DNA of 5,526 nucleotides from Treponema sp. (GCA_017613485.1 JAGADS010000038.1:1-5526), one strand, 5' to 3'; positions 1 through 5,526 are shown, counted from the stretch's first letter. The notes: generated by a model not told the origin, from the sequence alone. Program-made: numbers and translations.

Positions 1-411
1 GCTGACCGCCTGAACACCCTTTCCCATGATCTTCTGCTTTGGCTGGGGCTCAATATTCAGGTAATCCGTGTTGATTGCCTTTTTAATGAAATTCATCATG
101 AAGACACTGATTCTGTTGTAGGTATGCTTCATCTGCATTTTTTTCTCACAGAACATCTTGATTCCAGAGAACACACACATTATCCCGACAGCAAGTCCAA
201 TGTACTCAATAAAGATTTTTATGCTTCTGCTTGTAATGCCTTTGATTGCCATTGCCGGAATGAGCGTATTGATAAAAGGCAGTGCCACCGAGATGATTAT
301 GTAAACAATCACTAGCGGGATGGCCGTGGGATAGCGCTTGAACATAGCTTTGTAGACAATAAACGCGTTTTGAAAAATATTGTTGCGTTTAGTTTTTCCT
401 GCGTTTTTCAT
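1..411 (-). CDS. ABC exporter-type transporter, N-terminal transmembrane part (partial, runs off left edge)
   Basis: The frame stays open for 137 codons from the ATG at 411-409 to the window edge, so only the N-terminus is present. It begins with a basic cytoplasmic segment (MKNAGKTKRNN), followed by a hydrophobic segment at about residues 32-50 and a second at about 65-85. After these comes a helix ending in D-Y-L-N-I-E-P (about residues 116-124). Aromatic/acidic DYxNIE text after the second membrane helix is characteristic of the coupling-helix region of ABC exporter half-transporters with a fused ATPase, often found in peptide or bacteriocin loci. The ATPase domain itself is outside the window, so fusion to it is inferred. 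A purine-rich AAGGGGG lies 12 nt before the start and a second short AAGG lies closer. The gene is preceded by a LytTR-type direct repeat and a promoter, so it is probably the target of the adjacent response regulator. Cargo is unknown. Confidence 0.75.
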   Translation of the reverse strand, partial: MKNAGKTKRNNIFQNAFIVYKAMFKRYPTAIPLVIVYIIISVALPFINTLIPAMAIKGITSRSIKIFIEYIGLAVGIMCVFSGIKMFCEKKMQMKHTYNRISVFMMNFIKKAINTDYLNIEPQPKQKIMGKGVQAVS

Positions 412-448
412 AACCTTATAGAACCCCCTTAATTTTATTCTGGGTAGA

Positions 449-478
449 ATATATCATAAGAAATATACAGGCGGACAA
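449..478 (-). promoter_or_regulatory. Probable promoter of the ABC transporter gene
   Basis: Read on the minus strand, there is TTGTCC (478-473) as a weak -35, an 18-bp spacer, and TATATT (454-449) as -10. The -10 is preceded by TGA, giving an extended -10 (TG-N-TATATT). The transcript would start near 442 and leave a leader of about 30 nt before the ATG. The weak -35 next to an upstream direct repeat fits an activator-dependent promoter. An overlapping alternative -10, TATGAT (458-453), cannot be excluded. Confidence 0.5.
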
Positions 479-485
479 AACATGC

Positions 486-515
486 ACGAAATGTAAAAAA
501 ACGTACATGAAATGT
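486..515 (-). promoter_or_regulatory. LytTR response-regulator binding site (two 9-bp direct repeats, 12-bp spacer)
   Basis: On the minus strand ACATTTCAT (515-507) and ACATTTCGT (494-486) form a direct repeat with exactly 12 bp between them, a 21-bp period or two helical turns. Each copy matches eight of nine positions of the published LytTR consensus [TA][AC][CA]GTTN[AG][TG]; the only departure is T for G at position 4. Similarity extends past the 9-mers, with 11 of 14 bases shared. The right copy ends 7 bp upstream of the proposed -35, putting the two copies at about -44 to -52 and -65 to -73, a normal activator position. A LytTR regulator is encoded in the same strand run, making it the natural binding partner. 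Binding itself is inference. Confidence 0.72.
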
Positions 516-540
516 TGTAATTAGCTCCTGCAATCTGGAA

Positions 541-575
541 TGCAAAATCAAGATTATCTGGTCAAGCCAGATAAT
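541..575 (-). terminator. Hairpin after the kinase gene; probable weak terminator or attenuator
   Basis: ATTATCTGG and CCAGATAAT (553-561 and 567-575) pair perfectly over 9 bp around a 5-nt loop. In the minus-strand direction the stem is followed by CTTGATTTTG, a broken T tract. The hairpin begins 17 bp after the kinase stop codon and ends before the LytTR site. It would therefore end or reduce read-through from the regulatory genes into the transporter, leaving the transporter under its own promoter. The poor T tract makes complete termination uncertain. Confidence 0.55.
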
Positions 576-591
576 GACATGGCCATGCTGG

Positions 592-1329
592 TTACAGGGG
601 AATCATGATTTCTGTGGCGAAAACACCCGGCTCATTCTTGCGGTTCACGTAACCGTCGTATTTGTCAACGAGCTTGTCTATGCGTCGTAATCCAAAACCA
701 TGCTCTCCGATTTTTGATGTAACAAGCTCGGTAACCCTAAGTCTTTTTTTCCTGTTTGTGGAATTAGTGATTGAAATGTAAAGCTGATTCTTGAACAGAC
801 CGATGTATATGCGGATAAAACGTGAGAGAGTATCTGTTGTATTTGATTCAATAGGAATTTTCTCACATGCTTCGATTGCGTTGTCCATAAGGTTTCCCAC
901 AATGGCACAGAGATGAACGTCTGTAATCTTCAGTTCTCCGGGTACCTTTGCCGTGCAGTTTACCTCGATGCTGTTTTTTCTTGCAATAGAAACTTTGCTG
1001 CTCAAGATTGCATCCAGTCCGACATTGCCTGTGCGGATTGCGATGTCTATGCTGTCCAGGTCCTTTTCCAGATTGTCCAGATAAGAGTCAAGCTCCTCAC
1101 TTTTGCCCATGGAAAGCATTGCCTTGATTGACTGAATGTGATTGTGGTAGTCGTGCCGCCATGCCCTCATTGTCTGGTAGATGTTCTGGACTTCATCACG
1201 CTGTTTCTTGAGTACGCTGTCCTGAAAATCAGAGAGCCGCATGTCATATTTTTTCTTGAGAATCATGAGAGTTACAGATACTGAGATGATGATGCAGAGG
1301 ATGCAGCAAAGAAGGATCAGTTTCAGCAT
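592..1329 (-). CDS. GHKL-type sensor histidine kinase (HPK10/AgrC-like) with a single membrane segment
   Basis: This 245-residue kinase is predicted to phosphorylate the response regulator encoded just upstream. A hydrophobic segment at residues 3-24 is followed by KKK, so the catalytic part is cytoplasmic. The H-box is at about 55-69 (RAWRHDYHNHIQSIK) with H59 as phosphoacceptor; the HDxxNH form is typical of the HPK10 kinases that pair with LytTR regulators. The N-box of the ATPase domain is N146-x-x-D149-N150-x-x-E153-A154, and the glycine-rich box is at 208-214 (GEHGFGL). Family members such as AgrC usually have five to seven membrane helices as sensor and exceed 400 residues; here no sensor region exists. 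The start is set by a good AGGGGAG Shine-Dalgarno a few bases upstream and by the membrane segment beginning at once. The gene overlaps the regulator's end by 7 bp, implying translational coupling. The signal may reach it through a partner protein. Confidence 0.9.
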   Translation of the reverse strand: MLKLILLCCILCIIISVSVTLMILKKKYDMRLSDFQDSVLKKQRDEVQNIYQTMRAWRHDYHNHIQSIKAMLSMGKSEELDSYLDNLEKDLDSIDIAIRTGNVGLDAILSSKVSIARKNSIEVNCTAKVPGELKITDVHLCAIVGNLMDNAIEACEKIPIESNTTDTLSRFIRIYIGLFKNQLYISITNSTNRKKRLRVTELVTSKIGEHGFGLRRIDKLVDKYDGYVNRKNEPGVFATEIMIPL

Positions 1330-2048
1330 GACTCTCCCCTGAAAAACTTTATGAATGCATCGTTAAGATCCTTGTAGACTCCGCGTGCAACAGGAAGACT
1401 TTCCTCATTGTCAAGAATGCAGTCGGTACGGGTAATCCTTGATACATGGCAAAGATTTACAAGCAGGCCACGACGCAGGCAGAAAAAGTTTTTTCCGTCG
1501 AATGCCACGCTTGCATCAGAAAAAGAAGATTTCCATTCACGCTCAAAATCCATGCCTTTCATGTAAACGTAATGACCTCGGGCTTCGATGTAAAGAATCC
1601 TGTTAAACGCTATGCGCTCAAGATCCGCCCCCTGACCAAGAACAAAGTAATCTTCCGTTTTTTTCTTCCGTTCTTCAAATGCCGCATCAAGAAGATTAAA
1701 CAGCACCTCCTGCTTTACGGGTTTTAAAATATATCTTACGGCACCGACCTCATATCCTTCGATTGCATAATCAGGGACTCCGGTTACAAATATGATTACA
1801 GAGTCACAGCCGTTTGCCCGAAGTTTTTTTGCAAGCTCCATGCCGTTCATATTTTTCATCTGTATGTCAAAAATCAAAACGTCGTAGGGAGCCTTGTCTT
1901 CAATCTCAAAAAGAAACTGTTCCGCCGAAACGTAAGAATCAAGCACAGTACAATTCGATAAATCACGTTCCTTTGCCCATGAGCTTACAAGAGAACACTC
2001 AAAATCGAGGATATTCTTTTCATCTTCACAAATTGCAATGCGGAACAT
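1323..2048 (-). CDS. LytTR-family response regulator (receiver plus LytTR DNA-binding domain)
   Basis: The 241-residue protein is a two-domain transcription regulator of the AgrA/LytR class. The receiver domain (about 1-125) shows the acidic pocket E8-D9, phosphoacceptor D61 (in YDVLIFDIQM), switch residues T89 and Y106, and K109-P110. A charged linker (EERKKK, 125-130) leads to a LytTR domain at about 140-237, with the typical I-L-Y-I-E-A-R-G-H-Y start (151-160) and the F-x-x-L-R-R-G-x-L-V-N strand (188-198). The start codon is fixed because the receiver begins immediately. No Shine-Dalgarno is visible in the 13 bp after the preceding gene's stop, so translation probably depends on coupling to that gene. 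Its likely target is the 9-12-9 direct repeat at 486-515 before the transporter. Autoregulation is not supported, as I see no such repeat before 4026. Confidence 0.93.
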   Translation of the reverse strand: MFRIAICEDEKNILDFECSLVSSWAKERDLSNCTVLDSYVSAEQFLFEIEDKAPYDVLIFDIQMKNMNGMELAKKLRANGCDSVIIFVTGVPDYAIEGYEVGAVRYILKPVKQEVLFNLLDAAFEERKKKTEDYFVLGQGADLERIAFNRILYIEARGHYVYMKGMDFEREWKSSFSDASVAFDGKNFFCLRRGLLVNLCHVSRITRTDCILDNEESLPVARGVYKDLNDAFIKFFRGESC

Positions 2049-2061
2049 ATTTCAAATTATT

Positions 2062-4026
2062 TTATTCAGGAAGTTCCTCTAACAGCTTCCATGGATCTAT
2101 TTCCTTTTCCCAGCCGTCTTTCTTCAGCTCGGTGTACCAGAACCTTGTCATGGACCAGGAGGGATATTTGCTCTCTTCAATATGAAGAAGCATTATGCCT
2201 GTCTTCTTGTCGTAGCGGTATGTGTCCTTTTGCCATACAACTCCGGTTTCTGTGTTGGTGCTCTTGGATTCAATCAGCTTGCCGTCCTTGTTGTAGCGGT
2301 ATTCATAAAGGTATTTCGGATAGACTTCTTTTATAAGCCGGCCGTTCTCATCGTATTCGCAAGTCCATTTTGTGACTTCTCCTTTCATAAGGTCATTTGC
2401 AGTTCCCTGGATGATTTTGTCTCCGTCGTAAACATATTCATAGGAAGTTTCTGTCGGTTTTTCAACAGTATACTTGACGTAGGTTATGTTTCCAAAGTCA
2501 TCATATTCGGTAATGTCGATGCTGTCAGGACTTTCTTCGCTTATATTTTCTATTCTGGTAAGAACTCCCTTTGAATTGAATTTTTTAATTGTCATTCCGT
2601 CAGGATGCTCAACTCTTGGGAAATAGCTGTATCTGTATTTAGTTGTCACAGCCTCTGTTCCATTTTTTGTATCTTTGTAAACGGTTACATCCTTGTTGAA
2701 GATCCTGCTTTGTTTTGGATCAACTTTCCATCCGTTGTCCTGATACATTTTTGAGTCATAGCGACATACTTCTATCACACGGTCTTTTTTATCGTATTTA
2801 TATGTCGTGGTATTTCTAACCATCTTCGAGTCATCATAGTAGAGCATTCTTGCAACCAGCAGACCTTTTTTATCATAGTAATGAACCTCTATGTTTGAAA
2901 AATTTTCACGCGCAATTCCTGTGTCCTCATCCACAACAAAGAAACGTTCGTATGTTGCATATCCGCCAGACGGAATCTTCTGGGTCATGTCAACATAATC
3001 TCCTGCCTCAAGATCAACTCCCTGTGCCTTAAGTTTTTGATTGTTCTGATTCCTTATCTGCCTGTTGAGCATGATGATGTTGTTCTGTATTTTGTTTACG
3101 TTTTCATCAGGATCATTGAGTGAAAAATCGCGGCCATATAAAAATATTTCTCCCTTGTATGAATAAAGGATATATCCGTAAAGCCAGATGTCATCACCGA
3201 TTTTATATTCATTCTTGAAATACGCGTCAAAGTTCTCCGGGAAAATGAAATGCATGGTCACACCGTCGAATAAGGCGGTTGCCTCAAGCGTCATGTCGGG
3301 AAGGTCCTGCTGGAAAATCATCTGCTCTGCAAAAGTCTCTGCCTTGTGCCTTTCTCCAGGAAGAGATTTCATTGTTGTCTTGATTTTGACAGGCATTGCA
3401 GGATAGGAGACAACTGTTTTTGGGTCACCACTGGAAACCATTGATTCAAGTGATTGTGTTTTTCCTTTTTCAATCTGTATCTCAGTTTTCTTTGATTCAA
3501 GAGGCTGGAAGAGAAGGTATTTCATCACATTTGGCATAAAGGATTCAAGACCAAAGTACCAGTATGCACCGGACTGAAGAGGAAGTGATTTTGAGATGAG
3601 GGAAAGATGCTCGTCTATGTCTAGGCAGCGTATGACAACCGTTACGTTATCAGTTGCCACACCAAGAATGTCCCCTTCATTTACATCAATGGGTTTCTTG
3701 TCTGTTGCCTTAGTGAATTTTTTATCCGGCTTTACGTTTGAATAAACCATCTGATATGTGGCGGTTCTTTTCTGACCAAGATAATAATACTCTGTGTTGT
3801 ACTTGATGATTACGACACCATTGGAAAGCTCCTCTGGAATGTCATAGGAGGACTTCACTGCCTTCTTGGAATTCTCCTGAGCATAGATAACCTGTCCGTC
3901 CAAAATCGAAGGAACATTTTCATTCTTCTGTAAGCCAAGCTGAACTTTTGGAATTGAATAAGTCTGCGCAAAAACAGTCACTGCCGAGAACAAAAAAACA
4001 AAAATAAATGTAAACAGCTTCTTCAT
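2062..4026 (-). CDS. Exported protein with degenerate LytM/M23-like domain and C-terminal YD-type repeats
   Basis: I do not recognise this 654-residue protein as a named gene. A signal peptide (1-20, ending T-V-F-A before Q21) sends it to the periplasm or beyond; no lipobox or other membrane segment is seen. Residues about 38-160 read like an M23/LytM barrel: ILDGQVIYA (41-49), GVVIIKY (70-76), VYSNVKP (94-100), V-N-E-G-D-I-L-G (115-122), and finally YWYFGLE (155-161) where active enzymes have H-x-H-F. Zinc-ligand histidines are missing, so a binding rather than hydrolytic role is inferred. Residues about 275-305 form a beta-rich segment (IGDDIWLYGYILY). From about 380 to 635 there are eight irregular YD-type units, such as YYDKKGLLV (383), YDENGRLI (558) and YNKDGKLI (578), resembling RHS/YD repeats in beta-sheet secreted proteins. 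The start has AGGGAGA 7 nt upstream. It heads the regulator-kinase operon, suggesting a role in sensing or as part of the response. Confidence 0.85.
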   Translation of the reverse strand: MKKLFTFIFVFLFSAVTVFAQTYSIPKVQLGLQKNENVPSILDGQVIYAQENSKKAVKSSYDIPEELSNGVVIIKYNTEYYYLGQKRTATYQMVYSNVKPDKKFTKATDKKPIDVNEGDILGVATDNVTVVIRCLDIDEHLSLISKSLPLQSGAYWYFGLESFMPNVMKYLLFQPLESKKTEIQIEKGKTQSLESMVSSGDPKTVVSYPAMPVKIKTTMKSLPGERHKAETFAEQMIFQQDLPDMTLEATALFDGVTMHFIFPENFDAYFKNEYKIGDDIWLYGYILYSYKGEIFLYGRDFSLNDPDENVNKIQNNIIMLNRQIRNQNNQKLKAQGVDLEAGDYVDMTQKIPSGGYATYERFFVVDEDTGIARENFSNIEVHYYDKKGLLVARMLYYDDSKMVRNTTTYKYDKKDRVIEVCRYDSKMYQDNGWKVDPKQSRIFNKDVTVYKDTKNGTEAVTTKYRYSYFPRVEHPDGMTIKKFNSKGVLTRIENISEESPDSIDITEYDDFGNITYVKYTVEKPTETSYEYVYDGDKIIQGTANDLMKGEVTKWTCEYDENGRLIKEVYPKYLYEYRYNKDGKLIESKSTNTETGVVWQKDTYRYDKKTGIMLLHIEESKYPSWSMTRFWYTELKKDGWEKEIDPWKLLEELPE

Positions 4027-4061
4027 AAATATTCTCCCTGGTATTTAATATTCATTTTAAG

Positions 4062-4088
4062 TTTATACTGAATGTCGGAAATATGCAA
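4062..4088 (-). promoter_or_regulatory. Candidate promoter of the exported-protein/regulator/kinase operon
   Basis: On the minus strand TATAAA (4067-4062) lies about 36 bp upstream of the start codon and is the best -10 in the gap. TTGCAT (4088-4083) is the nearest -35-like hexamer, but its spacer is only 15 bp, so the pair is suboptimal. A promoter is needed here because the upstream gene appears to end in a terminator. Confidence 0.35.
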
Positions 4089-4224
4089 TGTAAGAACGGC
4101 TTTGTGGCTCCGATAGATCTGGATGAAGAATGGGATTTTTTTTGGGGAGGGGAGGTGTTTTTTGGATGAAACATGATAATTCTGTTTCCAAATGAAATTG
4201 CGTCAGCAATTTCGAATCCGTGTG

Positions 4225-4254
4225 AAAAAAATAGAGAAGGTTTTTCTCCTTTCT
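4225..4254 (-). terminator. Probable intrinsic terminator after the FGE-like gene
   Basis: On the minus strand AGAAAGG (4254-4248) can pair with CCTTCTCT (4240-4233) as about six base pairs with one bulged A. It is followed by CTA and a run of seven T (4231-4225). It lies about 27 bp past the stop codon. The stem is modest, but the uninterrupted T run supports rho-independent termination and separates this gene from the regulator operon. Confidence 0.55.
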
Positions 4255-4280
4255 ACCCCTACCACAAATGTTTCCCTTGT

Positions 4281-5075
4281 CTATCCTCGTGGACCTGAGC
4301 GTACAATACGGAAACCTATGTAGGATTCCTTGGTCTCAGGTGTCCTGGAGTTTCGTGCGGTGACTGAACAGTTCTCGTCGATAAAATAACAGCTTCCACC
4401 GCGGACAATTCGCTCTGTTCCGAAAGCAGGCCCTGAGGGATCGATTCCTTCCCTTTCCGTGGGGTATACACCATACCAGTCAAAGCACCATTCGGCAACA
4501 TTTCCTGTCATGTCGTAAATGCCTAGTTCATTGGGAGCCTTTGTCCTAACGTCATGGGTTTTGTGGCCGCTGTTCTGTCCGTGCCATGCAACATCATCAA
4601 TTGAATCATCCCCGCTGTAGATGAACCCCTGAGACTTTTGACCACCCTTGGCAGCTATTTCCCATTCGCTTTCTGTGGGAAGACGGTAACCGTCAGCGCA
4701 AAAATCATATTCATAGTCAGCATTGTAGCATGGTGTGTAACCTTCGGCGATGCTTCTTTTGTTGCAGTAATCGACTGCCTCATACCATGTCACATTATTT
4801 ACGGGTTTATTCTTACCCTTGTTCTTGCTCGGGTTGTATCCCATAAGGCTCTGGAATTCCTCCTGGGTGACTTCGTGCGTACAGATAAAGAATTCTGAAA
4901 CAACGACCTCGTGCTCGTTTTCAAACTCATCTTCGCAACCGATAGTAAAGACTCCAGCATCAACGTCAACAAATTCTTTTGCCGTTGCCACACTGTACTT
5001 TTCCTTTGATCCGCCGGCAAGCACCAAAGTTGAACAAAGCATAAGGGCCAGAGTAATAATCAGTGTTCTTTTCAT
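4281..5075 (-). CDS. Secreted FGE-sulfatase (SUMF1) family protein, probably not a classical formylglycine-generating enzyme
   Basis: The 264-residue protein starts with a signal peptide (1-20, L-V-L-A before GGSKEK). A spirochaetal lipoprotein using C14 is possible but less likely. The mature part is a nearly complete FGE-sulfatase domain: FVDVDAGVFTIG (35-46), HEVTQEEFQSLMG (67-79), NPSKNKGKNKPVNNVTWYEA (81-100), YRLPTESEWEIAAKGG (130-145), GIYDMTGNVAEWCFDWYG (185-202), and RIVRGGSC to GFRIVR (222-259). Classical FGE oxidises a sulfatase cysteine using two active-site cysteines five residues apart after the GGS motif. Here the second is conserved in position (C236), but the first position is F231, with C229 lying two residues earlier. 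Most bacterial paralogues with this pattern have no demonstrated FGE activity; substrate or ligand is unknown. AAGGAGA six nt before the ATG, an extended -10 promoter and a downstream terminator mark it as a single-gene unit. Confidence 0.88.
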   Translation of the reverse strand: MKRTLIITLALMLCSTLVLAGGSKEKYSVATAKEFVDVDAGVFTIGCEDEFENEHEVVVSEFFICTHEVTQEEFQSLMGYNPSKNKGKNKPVNNVTWYEAVDYCNKRSIAEGYTPCYNADYEYDFCADGYRLPTESEWEIAAKGGQKSQGFIYSGDDSIDDVAWHGQNSGHKTHDVRTKAPNELGIYDMTGNVAEWCFDWYGVYPTEREGIDPSGPAFGTERIVRGGSCYFIDENCSVTARNSRTPETKESYIGFRIVRSGPRG

Positions 5076-5106
5076 TTGACATCTCCTTGTAATGTTACAG
5101 ACTTAA

Positions 5107-5137
5107 ATTATATCACAAAATCAAATTATTTTCTCAA
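5107..5137 (-). promoter_or_regulatory. Promoter of the FGE-like gene (extended -10)
   Basis: On the minus strand a perfect TATAAT (5112-5107) is preceded by TGA (5115-5113), making an extended -10. A TTGAGA (5137-5132) is present upstream with a long 19-bp spacer. An extended -10 makes the -35 less important. The inferred transcript start is near 5100, about 25 nt before the ATG at 5075. Confidence 0.6.
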
Positions 5138-5180
5138 CATGGACTGCTATACTTGATGAACTCCTTCTCAGCTGTTACAA

Positions 5181-5210
5181 TGTCACAATTTTTTATATGT
5201 GATGTAGAAT
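5181..5210 (+). promoter_or_regulatory. Candidate promoter of the histidine-phosphatase gene
   Basis: TAGAAT (5205-5210) is a plausible -10, with TGTCAC (5181-5186) as a poor -35 at 18-bp spacing. A second TAGAAT at 5228-5233 is too close to the ATG to serve. The 164-bp divergent gap must hold promoters in both directions, but this one is weakly supported. Confidence 0.3.
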
Positions 5211-5239
5211 AAATAATTTATTTCTGCTAGAATCAAAAC

Positions 5240-5526
5240 ATGCAGTTACTTAGACCTAACGAATGGATGACAAAAGCCGCCTCTGAGCTCCCAGATGATA
5301 AGAGCGCAGTCCTTTTTATGCGTCATTGTGAGCGCTACACAGACCCGCCGGACGGTGATTATTCCAAGCTTCTTCTGAATCCAAACGGAATAAAAATGGC
5401 AAATGACATTGGTGCTTCAATCAACAGAAAGATCAGGCTTTTACGGAGCAGTCCAATTGAACGATGTAAGCAGACAATACGTGAGATAATAAAATTTGTT
5501 CCTCAAGAATATGCACCCGATAAGGA
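5240..5526 (+). CDS. Histidine phosphatase (phosphoglycerate-mutase-like) family protein, N-terminal part
   Basis: The reading frame is open from the ATG at 5240 to the right edge (95 full codons), so the C-terminus is missing. Residues 24-32 (VLFMRHCER) form the first beta strand and the catalytic R28-H29 motif; H29 is the residue phosphorylated during catalysis in this superfamily. L67 to T79 (LLRSSPIERCKQT) is the second hallmark, usually written SSPxxRxxQT, with R75 in the phosphate pocket. A linking segment LNPNGIKMANDIG (46-58) matches the family's usual 'LTxxGxxQAxxLG' region. The later glutamate and second histidine lie beyond the window. The usual third residue G of RHG is C here, as in several bacterial branches with RHxER. 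No clear Shine-Dalgarno precedes the ATG; M10 is an alternative start, also without one. The substrate cannot be assigned, and no link to the regulator operon is evident. Confidence 0.85.
   Translation, partial: MQLLRPNEWMTKAASELPDDKSAVLFMRHCERYTDPPDGDYSKLLLNPNGIKMANDIGASINRKIRLLRSSPIERCKQTIREIIKFVPQEYAPDK

Noticed and set aside
412..591. Small peptide (pheromone or bacteriocin precursor) gene between kinase and transporter
   Set aside because: Both strands were read. The longest start-to-stop stretch is about 10 codons, without a Shine-Dalgarno or a double-glycine leader, and it overlaps the hairpin.
1446..2574. Plus-strand open frames opposite the regulator and exported-protein genes
   Set aside because: They are antisense shadows without ribosome sites or family motifs, while the minus-strand frames show complete conserved domains.
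4065..4095. ACATTGCAT and ACATTCAGT before the exported-protein gene, resembling LytTR half-sites
   Set aside because: Each matches only seven of nine consensus positions and they are 16 bp apart start to start instead of 21-22, so the helical phasing required for a LytTR dimer is wrong.
4129..4182. Plus-strand 17-codon frame in the gap after the FGE-like gene (starts MKNGIFF)
   Set aside because: It has no Shine-Dalgarno, is made mostly from homopolymer runs, and lies opposite to the surrounding transcription, so chance is the better explanation.
5088..5099. Short palindrome TGTAATGTTACA before the FGE-like gene, with a second TGTTACA at 5173-5179
   Set aside because: A 5-bp arm palindrome with one stray half-site is common by chance in A/T-rich sequence; no matching regulator is nearby.
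5183..5202. TCACA-N10-TGTGA inverted repeat in the divergent promoter region
   Set aside because: The arms are in the reverse order to a CRP site (TGTGA-N6-TCACA) and the spacer is different; treated as chance.
1..5526. CRISPR arrays, tRNA/rRNA genes, insertion sequences or phage attachment sites
   Set aside because: No regularly spaced repeats, cloverleaf sequences, transposase motifs or terminal inverted repeats were seen on either strand.

Overview
The window is about 42% GC by eye and densely coding. It looks like a spirochaete chromosome, most likely a host-associated Treponema. This rests on the style of the exported proteins (a short hydrophobic leader ending in A-G-G-S-K-E, a SUMF1/FGE-like secreted protein, a large exported protein with tyrosine/aspartate repeats) and not on any marker gene, so the genus is an inference.

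Layout, right to left, because nearly everything is on the minus strand. At the right edge a plus-strand histidine-phosphatase gene (5240 to the edge) runs off the window. Divergent from it is a secreted FGE-sulfatase-like protein (5075-4281) with its own extended -10 promoter and a probable intrinsic terminator at about 4225-4254. A 254-bp gap then carries the promoter of a four-gene, same-strand run: a 654-residue exported protein with a degenerate LytM/M23-like barrel and C-terminal YD-type repeats (4026-2062), a LytTR response regulator (2048-1323), a short GHKL histidine kinase (1329-592), and the start of an ABC exporter-type transmembrane protein (411 to the left edge). The first two genes are 13 bp apart, and the regulator and kinase overlap by 7 bp.

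The most informative non-coding feature lies between kinase and transporter. Two 9-bp direct repeats, ACATTTCAT and ACATTTCGT, are separated by exactly 12 bp and sit just upstream of a plausible extended -10 promoter pointing at the transporter. That is the geometry expected of a LytTR-domain binding site. The simplest model is that the regulator switches on the transporter. A 9-bp perfect hairpin just after the kinase separates the regulatory genes from the regulated transporter.

Taken together, 2062-4026 through the left edge looks like an envelope-signalling and export module: exported protein, regulator, kinase, operator, exporter. It resembles peptide-pheromone/bacteriocin loci in regulator, kinase type and exporter. 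It differs in that the kinase has only one membrane segment and no sensor domain, no pheromone precursor is visible, and a large exported protein heads the operon. The signal sensed and the exported cargo cannot be read from this window.
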